Assembly: GCA_025996695.1 (NCBI GenBank)
Contig: BNTP01000114.1
Span: forward strand, 1-6,926
From: Bacteroidia bacterium
Lineage (GTDB): Bacteria > Bacteroidota > Bacteroidia > Bacteroidales > Azobacteroidaceae
Length of the DNA: 6,926 bases
Reading direction: 5' to 3'
Shown: one piece after another, positions 6,514 through 6,926 of the stretch
How positions within the stretch are numbered: the first letter of the stretch is position 1
How the letters are laid out: each line of letters opens with the position of its first letter
The notes under the pieces: model-generated
Seen by the model: only the letters and a program-made list of their open reading frames with translations
What the model was told of the DNA's origin: nothing
Database searches by the model: none
Made by a program: the position numbers and the translations under genes

Positions 6514-6926
6514 ATGATGAAATACACTGTCAGTAGATTTGTCCTGCTTTCAGTTTTCTTCTTTTGCACATTTTCTTGGGTAAAAGCGGAAGATTGGCGA
6601 CCCATTCAGGTTTTAACAACGACAACCGGATTACCGACTGATGAGGTAAAACAGGTGTATCAAGACAAAGACGGTTATATTTGGATAGCCACCAATGATG
6701 GCTTGTGTCGCTACGATGGTTATCAATTGAAGATTTACAAGACTAACCTTTATACACCGGAACTGCTGACAAGCAATAAATTAACGGCAATCGCAGAAGA
6801 TGGCAATCACAATTTGTGGATAGGTACTGCCACCGGTTTGAATATCCTGAATAAGATTACGGGCGAAATTACTAAGGTTGATAGAAAAAAACTGCGCGGA
6901 AATAATATACAGGCTATACTTGCAAC
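6514..6926 (+). CDS. HTCS sensor N-terminus: signal peptide and first Reg_prop blades, partial (runs off right edge)
   Basis: The frame is open from the ATG at 6514 to the edge, 137 codons. Residues 1-25 form a signal peptide (MMKYTVSR, hydrophobic FVLLSVFFFCTF, cleavage after VKA). The mature start DWRPIQVLTTTTGLPTDEV and the motifs YQDKDGYIWIATNDGLCRYDG (split around 57-77) and EDGNHNLWIGT (95-105) are the usual first two blades of the periplasmic propeller of HTCS regulators. The second ATG at 6517 is an equally possible start. This is just the kind of segment missing from the HTCS frame at 2273-5068. It may be the displaced front half of that same gene, or the start of a second, independent HTCS. 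The visible 137 residues cannot distinguish these, since they do not overlap the retained part. Confidence 0.88.
   Translation, partial: MMKYTVSRFVLLSVFFFCTFSWVKAEDWRPIQVLTTTTGLPTDEVKQVYQDKDGYIWIATNDGLCRYDGYQLKIYKTNLYTPELLTSNKLTAIAEDGNHNLWIGTATGLNILNKITGEITKVDRKKLRGNNIQAILA

Overview
The window looks like Bacteroidota DNA, most likely Bacteroidales. It carries a SusC/RagA-type TonB-dependent transporter, hybrid two-component system (HTCS) regulators with the sensor, kinase, receiver and AraC domains in one chain, TAnnTTTG-type -7 promoter boxes, A-rich translation starts without clear Shine-Dalgarno sites, and a DUF4099/DUF3945 protein typical of Bacteroides conjugative transposons.

Layout, left to right. 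(1) 1-2095, minus: a SusC-like outer-membrane transporter, cut by the left edge so that its C-terminal barrel strands are missing. (2) 2096-2272: its 177-bp upstream region, with a 16-bp palindrome and two direct TATCCGT repeats 22 bp apart, a plausible operator for the AraC-type output domain next door. (3) 2273-5068, minus: a 931-codon open frame that is a chimera. Residues 1 to about 28 are the start of a type IA topoisomerase III (TopB) of conjugative elements. The rest is the C-terminal two-thirds of an HTCS: last propeller blades, Y_Y_Y domain, membrane helix, kinase, receiver and AraC HTH. (4) 5065-6303, minus: a DUF4099/DUF3945 conjugative-element protein whose stop overlaps the start of the chimera (ATGA). 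(5) 6304-6513: a divergent intergenic region with a -7 box in each direction. (6) 6514 to the right edge, plus: the start of an HTCS with a signal peptide and the first propeller blades.

The main point is that a fragment of about 1.4 kb with conjugative-element character (orf-DUF3945 plus the first 28 codons of topB) lies between an HTCS missing its N-terminus, reading left, and an HTCS N-terminus, reading right. The simplest reading is that one HTCS gene has been split by an inversion with breakpoints in topB and in the HTCS. This predicts that the rest of topB lies to the right of the window, joined to the HTCS N-terminal half. The alternatives are a deletion at a decayed integrated element with two separate HTCS genes, or an assembly/amplification chimera. 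In the present arrangement the transporter's likely regulator would lack its export signal and be expressed from the conjugative-element promoter.

In an intact locus, the HTCS would sense a glycan fragment in the periplasm and activate the susC/susD-type operon that starts at 2095 and runs out of the window to the left.
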